From NCBI RefSeq assembly GCF_032854445.1, contig NC_088300.1, positions 22,241,608 to 22,305,607 of the forward strand: a stretch of 64,000 nucleotides of DNA. Reading direction: 5' to 3'. Below the pieces are notes generated by a model. That model did not search any database and was not told the origin of the DNA. It saw nothing but the letters and a program-made list of their open reading frames with translations. This document shows, one piece after another, positions 1 to 13,415 of the stretch. The position numbers and the translations under genes were made by a program. This DNA is from Liolophura sinensis. Its lineage: Eukaryota > Mollusca > Polyplacophora > Chitonida > Chitonidae. Numbering within the stretch: position 1 is the first letter of the stretch; each line of letters begins with the position of its first letter.

Positions 1-3000
1 GGTTCACGTCAAAAATATAATAGATATATAGGCCAAGAGTGCATCGCAATTATTTTTTTTCGGAAAACCGTGACACAGGTGACAGATACATTAATGTCAT
101 TAAACGTTGCGTAGCATTCGTGACAAGATACGGAAACACGTTTTATTCCTTTAGCGACAAAAGAGCGAACTCCTCTACTGATTTGGTGACATGACTAGTC
201 ATATTAAGGATGTCGACCAGTCCAAAGGGGCAGTCACTCTGAATTTGTTTTGCCGTTTACTTCATCTTGTTACCAGATCATATTAAGGACATGCTGTATG
301 GCCTTGCAAGACGGATAAAATATTTATTTTGGATCATATATATATATTTATAGTTTTAACCTTATATTCTCCTCATTCTTTGAAGAACTTTATATTATGT
401 TTATTAAAAATGAACTTGTTTTCTTGATTTATTGATCGATATTTTATCCCAATCTCATGAATTTTCACTTACTTGACAGTCATCAGGTTTATTGCTGGTG
501 GGCGGATACCATGCATTTCTGACCACTACTTTCTTCATATGGACTGATTTGGCTATGCTATACTACATGTATACACTAAACGTAAAAGACATGGGTAATA
601 AATAAAGTATTGACCACTTAGTAACCATGCGGAAACACATATACGCAAGGCCAAGAAGTTCAGAACTGTATTAACAGGAAATAATTTCCCAGCAGGCCGT
701 TCGAAAGAATAGAGAGAAGTTTCAAAACATATATTTCACATCGATAAAGACATATTGAAATGTTAGGATAGAACAATTTATTTCAAATATACACAATGAA
801 ATTTAATGACATGTAAACCAAAACAGCGTATGGACAATGTTCAAAATGTGAAAACATCCGAGATTTCAGTAAAGTGTACTGATCAAGGTATCAATGTACT
901 TATCAATGTTTCAAATATATGGGTTGATCACTTAAAGTTTATTCAGTGTAAACTTAAGACTACATCACAGAGACTAAAACTACAATAATGGCGACAGTTT
1001 GATGGGCACATATAACCGGTGAAATTGGGCCGCTTGTCATGTTACCTCAGTGAATGTCTTATTTAAACTGTTGTCTTACTTCCTTTGTCATTTGGGATGG
1101 CACGATAATGCCTTTGTTTATTGCAGCGTGGTACAATCAAAGGTTGCTGTATTAATGGTAAATCTGGAAGCCTAATAATCTGTGGACAGCGTCACAAGTC
1201 TTTGCTTTGTCACTATCAAAGAGGACTTTGTTCGGGTTTATAAAATACCGACCGTAAGCCACTGTTTTATTTAACCACTGAAGTTAAGCGACATGGAAGA
1301 TGTCGACCAGCTGAGTTTAACGATTGGACAATTTATGTACTCGGTAAGTACATCAATCATCACGGTATGTGGTATAGGTCACAAATATCAATTACTACTT
1401 CTAAAGTGTCCGAAATCCTGCGTTTTTCCTTAAAAATGCATGTGTTTTACATGCTGGCGTTTGTAGAGTACGGGAAATACAGGATCTTAAAAAGGCTGAT
1501 GCCTTGTTTTCAGTATCGTGATTGCCGTCAATTTGGGATTATCCCTTGTTCGTCTCCCATAGAATTGTCACCATATTAACAGAGTGATTAGATCTTGTGT
1601 GTGCTCGTCTTCTACTGACTCCATCGTCTTACTGCTGAACGCATTCTCAGACTGCATTCTATTTTCACTCATTTGGTACGGATTGATGTGGCATCATGTA
1701 AAGACAGCGTAGCGACAGCTCTTTGGAAACCGAAGCCAAGAGCTGAGCCACATGTTTTGTCCTTGGTGTGTTCTTTCTATCAACTGAAACCGCAATTTCA
1801 ACAGCACGTGTGATTGATGTAATCAAGACGTGCATTCCAATTTGTCCCGCTTTTACATATCTAACTCTCTCCGACATACATCCTTTTCTGTACGGCCTGA
1901 AGATCACGCATGTGGCAGCTGTGTTATAGAGGCCCGGCTGTTTCAGCAGAAACGACGTGTCATCTGAGATTTCCTGTGTACAGACAAAGCCAGATGAAAC
2001 AGTACATGTAGATACCTTGATTACTCTGCTTGGAACAGGTTCTGTCAGCGACAGCACCAGACAACAGAGAGCATTGTTCCTGAGCATAGCCATACTAGGG
2101 AGTATACTTTATACTATAATTAAACAGAAAATGTATTCTGAATTTAAAGATTTCTCACACATTCAAGCTCTTCGAACGGTAGGTTCTTCACCTGCCGTTC
2201 GTCTGTTTCCGTATACTGTTGAGCTAAAATAATTGTAACATACTTTCTAGGGGAAGAAATTTCAAAATGTCATCTAGGATGTCGACAGGATCATTAGAAA
2301 AGTCACCTTAACTCTGCGCGCCACACATGTGCCACGTGGAAAAAAATGTTGTTATCTCTCCGCATTAAGTAAATATTCATTGTTTTAAGTGGTAAGAATG
2401 TTAAAATATTGTTTTGAGAATAGAATCATGGCTTACTCTTTGTCATCATTTCTAATATCTTAAATAAACATCTTTCGATTGATTGATTGAAAGATTTATG
2501 GTGTTTAAAGCCGCGCTCAAGAATTATTGACGTACACGTCTGGTTTATGAATTGAGGAATCCATTACAAATCTCCTGATTTAAAGCTACAGTTGAAACAG
2601 CGAGGGTTGGATTCGAACACACTATCTGATCGGTCAAGAACCTGAAAGCCACACGGATGCAGCTCTACTGATTTCATTCATTCGCCTAGAACACTCCTTG
2701 CGTGTTGCCAAGATCAATGCACACTGTTGACACTTTCTTTTTCCGTGAATCCGTCTTAACTTCATACTTTAATACTTACATTTTTTTTAGATCTTTGGTG
2801 GTATGTGTCGAACGTTGTTTTGGGAATTGGCCTTACGATTATTGACAAGGAGCTTCAATTTTTGTTGACGGTAAATGTTTTGGCGCCGAGATTAACATCT
2901 GAACTAGCGAACTTCTTTTGGTGCACATTGTATCTAATTACTTTAATCAAAAGAGTTAATGGCTTATGTATTTGATGGATGTTTTACGCCGTCATCAAAA

Positions 3001-3243
3001 ATAATGGTGTTAAGGTTATAGGTGTTGATTTTGTTTTACTGGGTCCATGGGAAACGGTTTTAGGTGTGACAACTGATCCATGTACAGGAAGCAGTTATTA
3101 AATTGATTTAATACCTGATCAAGACCATAGCTTTAGGTTCCAGTTGGATATATTTGACAATTCAGTCACTCTCTCAGTTTCCGAACGATTTTACGATATC
3201 TATAACGAGATACCTATGTGTATTTAAAAGGTAATACCAAACT

Positions 3244-3455
3244 CACCCACCAACCTCAGTACAACCCCTGCCCGCCCAAACCCACCCACCAGCTTCACTG
3301 CTACCCATGGCCGCCCAAACCCACCCACCAACCTCACTGCAACTCCTGCCCGACCCAACCCACCCACTAACCTGACTGCAACTAATACCCACCCAAAACT
3401 GTGCGTATTCACCCACCAACCCCACTGCAACCCCTGCCCGCCCAAAACTGTACGT
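3244..3455. repeat. C-rich minisatellite, about 39-bp unit, 5 copies
   Basis: Five imperfect tandem copies of a unit of about 39 bp built on 'cccacccaccaacctcactg' followed by a 'caacccctgcccgcccaaa' block. It is strongly strand-biased (C on plus, G on minus), which produces two overlapping valine/glycine-rich open frames on the minus strand. These frames have no splice or start context and are read as a by-product of the repeat. Confidence 0.85.
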
Positions 3456-4489
3456 GTTCAGATTGTCCTCTACGCCAACACGGGCAACAAATTTATTTAA
3501 GTTAGCTCTAAATCCACAATGAAACATTTATTCGTGCCGTTCCCTGTACACTTTAAAAACTGGTAAATGTTTGTCAAGCACTCCAAACCTGAGATAAAAT
3601 TCCCCAGCTCAGACATAAAGGTGAAAAGATTTGGAAACACAAAGGAAACATTCTCGATAAACTCACAGGGTACACACCATAGTTTATGAGGTCACCAGTA
3701 TGACACCCATTTCTTTGAACTGGAAATAAGCTCGAGTTACATATTTGGAACATAAAGTTGAGTTGAGCAGTAGTGTATGGTATTCAAATTACTCACACTG
3801 AAATGGCTGGAAAAATCCAGTCGTTATCACACAGCAAATCCAGCCGTTATCACACAGCAAAGCCATGAAGTTTGTTTAAATGATACGTGAAACGCTTGAT
3901 GTTTATTTTTAAACATGTGACATAACATGTGGCCTAACATATACAAAACTACAAAAAAGCTTATTAGCTTTATTCTTAGGGCATAAAATGGTTTTAAACT
4001 ATAGTTTTTGTAAGGTCCCAGTGATCAGATTTTTTTATGTTCCTTAAAACTATACTTTTCGTTTTGCACTACCTCTTCGTGTTTAATGAACAATGAATAA
4101 TCTAAAGTCAAGAAGTATTAGCCTTTTTTTACCTTTTAGGAGACGCTGGACAGGCCAGTTATTTCCTATAGATGATTTGTCACCTTTAAACATAATCAAT
4201 TTCCCAATAGGCTTGCATGTAAGTGTAATATAGTTTATAATATGCAACTTTGTAGCGTTACTTGCAGATACGATACATATTTGCAAGGGCTACGATACGT
4301 TAAACGTTCGACATCACATTATTTTTGGTCGCGTCTTAGGTAGTCTCCCATTTGTCATGTATTGCGTCACATTTGCCATCTGTTTTGAGAGCCGCTGTTT
4401 TAACAGTCCATACTTCGCTACCCTAACCCAATCATACCTGGAAACGTAAATGAAGTCTTGAGTGATGGGTTATCCGGTATAATAAAATT

Positions 4490-4755
4490 ATCGCTCAGCT
4501 GGTTAGCGCGCTAGCGCGACGTAATGACCCACGAGCCTCTCACCAATGCGGTCGATGTGAGTTCAAATCCAGCTCATGCTGGCTTCCTCTGAAGGAAACC
4601 CGCGACCATCCGCAGGTTGTTGGCAGACCTTCCAACGTACGGCCGTGGGTTTCCTTCGGGCTTTGCCTCCTCCGACTACAATGCTGGCCCCAGTCGTATA
4701 AATGAAATATTCTTGAGTACGGCGTAAAACACCGGTCATATAAATAAATAAAATA
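4490..4755 (+). mobile_element. tRNA-derived SINE (family A), nearly full length
   Basis: The 5' end carries a tRNA-like head with an A-box-like 'ctcagctggttagcgcgct' and a B-box-like 'gagttcaaatccagc'. A conserved body follows, then the 3' tail 'gagtacggcgtaaaacacc' and an (ATAA)n tract. The same body occurs at about ten places in the window in both orientations, which defines the family. Flanking repeats are A/T-rich and ambiguous here, so exact ends are approximate. Confidence 0.85.
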
Positions 4756-4982
4756 AAACTATTATTACATGCTTCAGAGTTGAACATCGTGATTTGTCGG
4801 CTGTCGACAGCTGATGTAATTTTAAACCCAGAAGCGTGCAATAATTGTACAATATATGTAATTATTTCAATGTAACTTTGATTGTAACTTTGGTAAACAT
4901 GTATCATTTGCTGACGGTCACCTAAGTTACTACAGGCATCTCAGTTTTCTTCTTTTCTCTCTACTTGGACTCTTCTTTCTTC

Positions 4983-5082
4983 TGGACTTTCTTCTGCCTG
5001 GTTTCCTCCCACCATAATGCTGCCTGCCATTGATTAAGCGAAATATCTCGGAGTACGGCATTAAACACCATCCTAATCAATG
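4983..5082 (+). mobile_element. SINE family A, 3' fragment
   Basis: Matches the body and tail of the copy at 4490-4755 ('ggtttcctcccaccataatg' then 'ggagtacggcattaaacacc') but lacks the tRNA-like head. It is a 5'-truncated or decayed copy. Confidence 0.75.
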
Positions 5083-6019
5083 TTGCCACAATTTAATTGA
5101 TTTATATTGTATAGTGAATAAACAAGCATGCAAGCAAGGCATAAGTATACAAGCTATTATTCTATCAGGCACAAACATGTTATTGTAAAATGCTTATTTT
5201 GGAACACAACATATCCAAAAGCGCTTAAACGACTTTTGTCAAGAACACGGTCATTATAGGTACAGCGAAAACGGGAAATTCATTAAGTATTATGAAGTAT
5301 AATATAAAGTCTTCATGGAACAGTTCAACTAAAATTAGATTAAGGGCAAATAAGCTTTATTAATTGCAAAGTTTTTCCTTACTCTTTAAGAGTGTACAAC
5401 CATGTTTTTAAAGAAAAGAATATTTTAAACCAGTCTGTCATGAAATATCTCAGGGCATTTTCTAGCTACACAGAGTAAAGGCTGCACGGCGGTAATTAAA
5501 TGTTTGCATATTAGAGCATACACGTTGAAAGTAGCCACAAGCAGTTAATTGACATCACGAAGGTTTGACCCATCATGGTTTTGGTTTGATCATAAACTGT
5601 ATGCTGATTAACATATTTAACATTTAATCGCAAGTTTAAACAAAGTGTCTGAATAAATTAACTCTCTTAAGCAATCATACACCAAGCCTTACACAGAGTA
5701 GTTTACAGTAGTTTATTGTTGCACCAAGCCCATGGATCATGAGCCTACAGTCATGTAACATACCCCTTCGTGATGACGGACAGGACACTTCAAAATTTAT
5801 TGCATGTATACAACTGTCAATAAACATATGATGCAGAATTTAAGTTAATACACCACTTTAGGCGTCCATTAAATTTAATCTAAAAGATTTGTCAAGAAAT
5901 AGTATCAAACTTTGTATCTGTTTTACATTAGTTGTAGTCAGCAGTTCAAAAATTTTCTTCTACCTGGATTGACAGTATTACAGTGGGTAATTTATTTATT
6001 TCTATAATTTTTATACAAT

Positions 6020-6110
6020 GAATCAAGAAGGAAGTGATATTCATCTTCAACAACTTTACAAGTACAACATTTTCTTTCGTCAAGATAAAGTTTTGCTAGG
6101 CGTTTGAAAA
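6020..6110 (-). pseudogene. LINE ORF2 C-terminal scrap
   Basis: Read on the minus strand from about 6110, an open stretch contains a CxxC pair followed by the block VVEDEYHFLL and then a stop. A Cys-Cys-x-x-Cys segment followed by D-E-x-H-F-L is typical of the extreme C-terminus of several animal non-LTR retrotransposon ORF2 proteins. No reverse transcriptase motif is readable nearby, so this is a short decayed 3' remnant. The family cannot be named from so little. Confidence 0.5.
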
Positions 6111-7042
6111 GGTCATCAAGGTTTGAAAAGATACACGCTTAAGACTATGCTCTCTCTCCCAGGATAATATTACAATAATACTGAATTCTGCATTTAGGAT
6201 CACAAATTTATAAATAAAAAGATTTCCCCCAACTTTAATGTTTTACCTCCTTTTTAGAAGAAAGTAAAAGGATCGATATAAGCCAACAGATCGCAAATCA
6301 TTAAAATTATAAAACATCATACTATAAAAATTTTTAAAATAACAAACCATATTTACAACGATTTTCATCCAGATCGTACACATAGACAGTTTCGCTTAAC
6401 GCTGCATTGAATGTGGGCATTTTTTTTAATTCTGAGTGAAAATCTTGATACATATAGTCGGTTTGACCACCATGATATTAGTCTATGAAGTTATAATGGC
6501 TATTTTAACAGTCAGGCCAAGAGGAACTTCCCTTTGCTGTACAGTGCTAAACGTGCAGACTACCTCCCAGAGGCCTGTGGTTCGAAACTCATCAGGATCA
6601 CCAAGCCCTGTTCTTCTGAAGGCTTACGTTAACCACTTCCATATGATGCTAGTCCTGTAAACAGACATACACTCCAAAATCCACAAACTTACACTATAGA
6701 TTTTCTTACTGAGGATGACCTTTTCACGCCTTATCGAGATCAATGGAACGGAAGACTTAGTCTGTTCCACGTTTACAGTTTGGTGCACGCGCATTCCGAG
6801 AATTTTCATCGGATAAACTTGTATGGTCACGTGATCGAAGCTCCAATTCAACCAGTCAGGAAAGGTTAATAGCCAATGTGTAAATAGCCAACTCCTTCTG
6901 TTCTCTATTATTATGGAATCCGAAAATTATCTCTATGCGTGTCATGCGTCAGATCCAAAGTAATCACAAAAATTGAAGAGCTGGTAATGCAGGGATAGGT
7001 ATTGATCCCCTATCTAAATACGTTAAAACTGCAGGTTCATCT

Positions 7043-10000
7043 CTAAGCCTTGGTGTACTCCATTTTCTCTTTATTCACAGCGTCAGTGTGACGGTTATGG
7101 TGAGTTATCTCCCATCTCACCATCCAGGGGCCTGTTACAATCGTATCGAATTCATCCTTCTGAGAAACATCAGAAAATCAACACCATAAAATGTCTTTTA
7201 TCATAATATATTATTAACAATAAAAATATCGATTCACAAAACTATAGTGTCATCATTTTCTGTACATTTTACATGAGGATGAAAATAAATACCCTATAGG
7301 CGCACATGTACATTCACATATTTAATAACGATATGGGGGTAATACCGTAACTAATCATTTATCCTGCATGTCAGGTCACATAGAATTAGATCACGTGTTA
7401 ACCATTATGCAAGTAAATGTGGCATTTTATTCAAGGTTGCAGTTCATGAAAGTTAATTACATCGGTATGTTTGATTGCCTCACATTTACCGCTTATCACT
7501 TCAAAGATTGACATATAGTGTTATTTAAAATAAGCTGTGGTACTGTCTAATGAGTAAACTGATCACTAATTAAACTAAATCAACGTATCCATGTCGAAGA
7601 CTGAATTTACCTTCACCTCTTCCTTATTCCGAATACTCGAGCGTATATCCACCTGATCAAAAGAACCCCATTCTATTTTCAGGTTAGGGTTTTGAGGTGA
7701 CCTGAATACAACTCCTTCCTTAATGCCATGGAATCCTGCTGGGTGGAACGGGGTTTGCCAGCGAAGGTCTAGACTCCACCGGATTTTATCTGAGAAGTTT
7801 TCCAAACTGGCGAAGCAAAAAAAACATTACTTAAATGAAGTAAGTTCAGTATTGGCTGCCTCAATTATTGCAAAATAAACAATTCTTAAAAGAAATAATT
7901 ATTTTGCTGAGCTATGTACTTCTTCATTCATTCATTCGTTTATTTATCTAACTGCGTTCTCAAGAATTTTGTACTTATGAATGGGTGCATCCTTAGTGCG
8001 TGTAGCGACAACCCCGTTCTCAGTAATGTTCCCTTGTGTTTGTATGGACATGTAATACGATTGAGATGACAAACGATTACCTCCGATGTGGGATGATATT
8101 ATTAAAGAGGACCATTCCACCATATTTGACCGGAAGTATCTTGAGGTCTTTCTCCAAGTCAACGCCTAAAAAAATTGAAATGTCGGGCAAAAAGGAAGCT
8201 TATACTTTCAAGACGTTACACAGAGATATCATCGTATACCGTAAGACAAGATACACTTAGGATATTAAACATTTCACGGCGAAAAACTGGATGCATAGTA
8301 CATGCATACGGAGTTGCAAAAAGGACACAGGATATATAAAAAAAATGTTTCTGGCACAGACGACTCAATACCTCGTCCGGACAACATAATGTCCCGTCAT
8401 CCCGGCGATTTCGTATTAAAGTCAATAAAACTCCAAGAAACCCGTGCTGGTGAAGATGAACATTTCTACATAGGCTCAATAGCTACAGAAAATAATAAGT
8501 GGTTTACCTTTGTGTTGTGCGTAAATTTGCTCCCTAAAGAATACTCAAATCTCTGAATACTTGTTAAATTAATGTAAAACTTTGATTTTCCACTCTTGGC
8601 CATGTTGTGCGTATCAAGCAGATAGGAGGTTTATATCACCGACATTCTCCTGGAGAGAATTTATGTCGTCCGCATTTGCCGTTCCCGTTCTACGGCTTTG
8701 TTGTTTGTTTGATTTGTCACCATCAAGAATCAGTAACAATCACGACTAAATCACCACCAAGAATCAGTCACAATCAAGACTCAATCACCATCAGGAATTA
8801 ACCGCAATCATGACTCAATCACTATCAAGAATCAGTCACAATCAAGAATCAATCACCATCAGGAATTAATCGCAATCATGACTCAATCATCATCAAGAAT
8901 CAGTCACAATTACAACTCAATTGCCATCAGAATCAATCATAATCACGACTCAATCACAGTCAAGAATCAATCATAATCATCGTAATAATCAGTTATTTGA
9001 ACTTGCTGGCATCTTCCTTAAGGTTTTGGCCATTTCTGGCATCTTACCTAAGGTTTTGACCATTTCCTCCTCGGCCAAGTTAGTATACCAGGTATTCCCT
9101 GCACAGCATGTGTGTCTGGCGATTTTCCCCGTCCTGTGGCCTCTTTCAGCCATCTGGTGGTTAAGCCGGAGTTTTGAAAATGAGTCAGATTATTACAAGT
9201 AAAATGTTTCCTTTGGTATCACATGTAAACTGCTCCGTTTGAATTTTTTATAATTTATTTTTGTTATTCAGTGTCAAAGAATACGGAGAGGATGTATCTT
9301 ACAAATTTGTCGAAAACTATTAAAATAAAATGAGAACCAAAAAAACCTGTAAGCATCCATTGGCTTCGTTTGCGTCTAGTAAAGGAATCCAGGCAGCAGG
9401 TTGAAGGACGGTGTATGAATCATTATCAAGATAGGCAATATCTGAAAATGTAAAGTAACTTCGTTAATTTTTATTATACTCGTTTTTTTTTACATGTAAT
9501 TCTGCAATTAGTATACATTTTGCACGAAACTTTCATTTTTTTACAAACTACTTACAATTTTAGTTACTTAAAACGTGCCACGCAATATAAAGTACAAATA
9601 GAAAGACTGACTAGACAGTCACTTGGAACATCTATACCTTGATGCCATGGTACTGTGGCTGATTCATTCTGTGGAGTCTTGGCTCTAAGGTTCCAAACCG
9701 GATGTCCCATAATGTCGGGACCTATCAGTTGCTCTACAACGTTTAGCAAACGTTCACTGGACCAGAGATCGCTAAATGCCTAAATATATGAAAATACACT
9801 TTTGTAAATTAAATATGAAAATGCATTTCTTTGCTTTTCATCACGGTGATATGATTATTTGAGGAGAGAAGTTGATATCTGAACAACCATGCTGTCTTGA
9901 GTATACCTTTACCATAACACGACAGAAAGCGCGATCGTCGAAAATGTGAGTAACTGAATGTTGTCTTAATGGGTATCAAAAGTCTTGGGAGAACGTCCTA

Positions 10001-11670
10001 CTAGAGTCAACTATTAAGACACAAAATCTGATACATTAAAGTAACATTAGCGACCCATATGAAGGTCCATTGTAGCCGGACAATAGGAGAAAAGACTTAA
10101 ACGAATGGAGACGCCCATGTTTAGTAATGAACATTTTGTTGTATTAAACACCTGTTATATAAAAATTTAAATCGTATATCGGGTAGGCCCTCGTGCCATT
10201 CTGCAGAAGATCAGTCACTGTCTGTGGTTTGATAACTGCCCTGAGCGACAGATTTCCAATCTGGTTACAAGGGTTGCCTTCCCAAGAACAGTTACAATTT
10301 ACCAGTCCCCACTATATCTTGCATCTATAAATATATGCATATCTTTCTCGACAAACTAACCTTTGGTAAAGCGTACAATTTGTGCAACAAAATAGTTGCT
10401 CCAGGAAAGTCTTTTTCCAGCATGGTCAGTCTCTCGAAAAATCCATATTCACTGTAAGTGTCTGTAAAATATAAACCCATATAATACAATACAAACAGAT
10501 ATGGTGTGTTCTTCAGCAATGTACGTTTTGGTCAATTTTAGGTTCAGCATGACAACCACGTGTTTCACCAAAGATTCTTCATAATAGGAGGCATGAACAT
10601 GCAGTCTATAAATATGAGTGAGTGCTTAGGGTTTTACGTCGTACTTAACAATTTTTCAGTCATATGACGATGGAGGAGTCCCCAGAGTCCATATACGTGT
10701 AATGTATATTGAGTACTGCTTCACTCAGGCGACTTACCGAAGGCAAGTAAGCTGCCCCGCCCGAGCCATTATACTGATACAGGTCAGATGATAATGCTGA
10801 ACGCCAAGCGGAAATGTTACAAATTTCTCTTTTAAGGTCTTAGGTGACCCAACCCAGGATTGACCCTGGATCTACCGCCACCAAGCGTGCGCTATACCAA
10901 TTGAGCCGAATGAATGATGAATTAATTCATAAATTAAGCTTACTAGGTTTTAGGAGAAAACGTTAATTAAGAATTAATTGTCACTGCCGAACCTTGCTAC
11001 CAATTCATGAAAGGGAAGCTCAGTTTAGCTGCGCCCAGCCTGTGTGAAATCTGTCGATCGCAAATATCAAAATAGTATCACTCACTTCTAATTTTCCCAC
11101 CCTTTAGAAGTTTCTGGGCCAGTTGCTCAACTTTCTCCTCGATCGCCTTCCGACAAGCTTCCAAGTCTTTCTTATCGAAGAAATCTTCCACCACAACGTA
11201 GCCCTTTAAGTAAAAAAAAAGAGCTCAAAGAAAGTCTCAAACTCTAGTTTTTCGAAGTCCTACACAAGGTTTTTAGTACCATTAACGTATGCTTCGGATA
11301 GGAAAAATGAAACCATTCTCTTCTCGATTTTATATAGTTTAAATCATGCTCAGATAAGGTAAAAGTGAAGGAATCTTTGAAGGAAATCTATCGAGAAGTA
11401 TAGACCAGAAACTGCATGTTCATTATGAACTCCTCTTCAAATAGAGATATTCCGGTTTCAGAAAGATTTCCCAATGTCCAAAGACAGCCTTTACTACTGC
11501 ATGCACATGCAACACAAAACCACAATACTCACAAGCTCAAAAAACTGCCGAATGTCCTTTTCAGGCAGTTGTCCGGGTTTTTTCTTCTTGGGCTGAGCAG
11601 GCATCACGGTGAAAATCTCCGGGTGGGCCTCGTCCGTCTCGGCGGGCCATCTCTTCTGGGTGGTGGACAT
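7043..11670 (-). CDS. Phytanoyl-CoA dioxygenase-family enzyme, copy 1 (9 coding exons, 363 aa)
   Basis: Fe(II)/2-oxoglutarate oxygenase of the PHYH superfamily, expected to hydroxylate a small substrate that cannot be named. Coding exons on the minus strand, in order: 11670-11533, 11203-11086, 10461-10361, 9779-9638, 9441-9347, 9153-9048, 8165-8081, 7806-7617, 7159-7043. All introns are GT-AG and phases agree throughout. The metal motif is H165-Q-D167 (exon 4/5 junction, in PWHQD), the distal His is H260 (IIPHRS, exon 7) and the 2-oxoglutarate Arg is R271 (KIRWS, exon 8). The His-to-Arg spacing of 11 equals that of human PHYH (H264/R275). No signal peptide or membrane segment is seen, and the C-terminus TKA is not a clear peroxisomal PTS1. 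The start lies just downstream of an acceptor (exon edge 11688), so an untranslated 5' exon probably exists. Its sister copy at 22505-27464 points the opposite way. The substrate and the exact orthologue are unknown. Confidence 0.9.
8717..8980. repeat. Intronic minisatellite, 68-bp higher-order unit
   Basis: Lies in intron 6 of dioxygenase copy 1. Short related words such as 'caagaatcagtcacaatca' and 'actcaatcaccatcaggaat' recur about every 18 bp, with a higher-order period of about 68 bp seen twice almost exactly (from 8769 onward). It is absent from the equivalent intron of copy 2, so it arose after duplication or was lost there. Confidence 0.8.
8990..9048 (-). repeat. Two-unit splice-donor repeat in copy 1
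   Basis: The exon 6/intron 6 junction (AG then GTAAG at 9048/9047) is followed by a second, degenerate copy of the same 31-bp word, in which the donor has decayed from 'ttaggtaag' to 'ttaaggaag'. The same word forms six units in copy 2 (25140-25325). Confidence 0.75.
10613..10915 (-). mobile_element. tRNA-derived SINE (family B) in intron 2 of copy 1
   Basis: A second SINE type, inserted in intron 2 (10462-11085). Its tRNA-like head is at the right end on the minus strand, with a B-box-like reverse complement of 'caggattgaccctgg' and an A-box-like segment near 10895-10910. Its tail at the left is 'gagtgagtgcttagggtttt' followed by a 'cgtcgtacttaacaattttt' block. Fragments of the same family occur at 19738-19790, 48206-48380 and 54424-54470. 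Confidence 0.75.
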
Positions 11671-12024
11671 TTTGCTCAGGTGAATCTTCTGTAGTAATAT
11701 ACAGGGGCCTGAGATCAGTATTCTGATGTAGGAATGTCCTGTGATCTGTTATTCACAGACGTTGTGCAAAGATGCGAGGGCTCAGAATAGAGACGTATAT
11801 CTTCACAATACGTTGTCATGCATGGGCTTTACGCCAGGCACAAGTTACGGCGTCTTGGTGAAATAGGCCATTAGACCTATGGCTGTTTGATAACGTTATC
11901 GTTAGATAACTCATGATTGACCTTGGATTCGAGTTTACTTCTATTCAGTCACGTATACATGTACGACTAAATGTTGTTTATCAGAGCTCTGCTTTCTGCA
12001 TTGCTCGGTCTATATAGAGCTCTG

Positions 12025-12269
12025 GTGGCCGAGGTGGTTAGCACGCCAGTGGGGCACAATGAACTCCGAGCCTCTCACCACTGCGGTTACTATGAGTTCA
12101 AGTCCAGCACATGCTGGCTTCCTCTCCGGCCGCACGTGGGAAGGTCTGTCGCAGCCTGCGATGGTTTTGGGTTTCCTCCCTCCATAATGCTGACCGCCGT
12201 CGTATAAGTGAAATATTCCTGAGTACGGCGCAAAACACCAGCCAAATAATTGATTAACTAACTTAATAA
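12025..12269 (+). mobile_element. SINE family A with 13-bp target-site duplication
   Basis: A full copy: tRNA-like head 'gtggccgaggtggttagc', B-box-like 'gagttcaagtcc', the common body, the tail 'gagtacggcgcaaaacacca' and an A/T-rich end. It is flanked by the perfect 13-bp direct repeat 'atatagagctctg' at 12012-12024 and 12270-12282. That is the signature of LINE-assisted retroposition and marks a fairly recent insertion. Confidence 0.9.
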
Positions 12270-13415
12270 ATATAGAGCTCTGTGTGTCTCAAGCCATATG
12301 ATGGCAGTATGACAAGACATCTGTGTAGTGCCATGACGTGGTTGTAATATTACTCATGTGACATTCATTCTGTATACGTGTGTAGTAGATGAATGGATGA
12401 ATTATAAAAATACTGGTACACAGTACTGATGTAAGCATGCTCATGGACACTAAAAAAGTAACTGCGTACACCGGCTGGGAGCTCTTCGGGAAACATGAGA
12501 AAAATGTCAATTCGACTGAAAGCGAGTGTACGAAGCAATGACATGATGGTACGTTGCAATGGCATTGATTACCGATGACACGATGTATACCATTGCTTCG
12601 TGCCAGCGTGTCATCGCTTCGTATCTCCAAGCCATTGCTTCGCATCGTCGAGCGATAACTTTGTGCAATATAGTGCCATCGCTTAACGAGTCGGCCGATA
12701 ACGATGGCACGATCCGGCTTCCGTAGAAGATTTCGTTGAATGCTGGGTCAATACGACATGTCTTTCACAGACTATCATGACAAGAGGCTGACGTCATATT
12801 ATATGAGCCATATGCTGTGTTGGAAGTCTTCCGCATAGCGGCTAATAGGATTAAAATATCATATAGAGCCGCTACCTTGCCGTTCGCAGGCCTATAATAC
12901 AACATTTGTACCAAAGGGCGCAGGAGTGAGGTTACGCAGCGAGGCAGTGTAAGTTCCGCATATCGGCCTGTTTGTGTGAGAAGGCCTATCGTTGTCAAAC
13001 TGTGTTACTGCTACCTATTTTCGTCTCTTTTTTTTTAAACTCCAAATGGTGAGTGAAGAAATTTAGTCGGACCTGTCCTCGGGTCGGAGCTAGGTGTGTC
13101 TCCGTCTGAGCTCGGAGCTCGGAACCTCGGCGCAGTTCCACCTTTGACCTACATACATACTGACCCAATAAAGCGTTTGACGGCGTTTCAACACAAACGT
13201 CCTGAGCACTGGTACTCTAGACGCTTGATTCAAGAATTAAAGGTATGTATGTAATGTACGTAGCCTCTATCCTATACGTACGTGATTCACTGCGGGGAAA
13301 GGAATTTTGTGAATAATACTAGCTGCATAGGCCTACTGACTTATACACACTCCCTGATCACCATGGCTTGGCACCCCTCGTCTTCACTGCCGTTAGCAGC
13401 TGCCAGTTGTGCTGC

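Larger units (their letters stand above)
1..7042. other. Gene-poor repeat-bearing flank
   Basis: AT-rich DNA lying beyond the 3' end of the minus-strand dioxygenase gene. I recognise no host gene in it. It holds a proline-codon-like C-rich minisatellite (3244-3455), one nearly full SINE (4490-4755), a SINE 3' fragment (4983-5082) and a scrap of a LINE C-terminus (about 6020-6110). A 142-codon open frame on the minus strand (1665-2093) has no family resemblance and overlaps another open frame on the plus strand, so it is not called. The remaining stretches show nothing beyond AT-rich unique or decayed sequence. Confidence 0.6.

Noticed and set aside
1665-2232. Overlapping open frames on both strands (142 codons minus, 91 codons plus) as a gene
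   Set aside because: No domain, splice partners or start context, and open frames on both strands point to a base-composition effect.
3224-3527. Valine/glycine-rich minus-strand open frames
   Set aside because: They are created by the C-rich minisatellite at 3244-3455.
8717-8980. CRISPR-like array
   Set aside because: The repeats are contiguous and degenerate with no unique spacers, in an animal intron.
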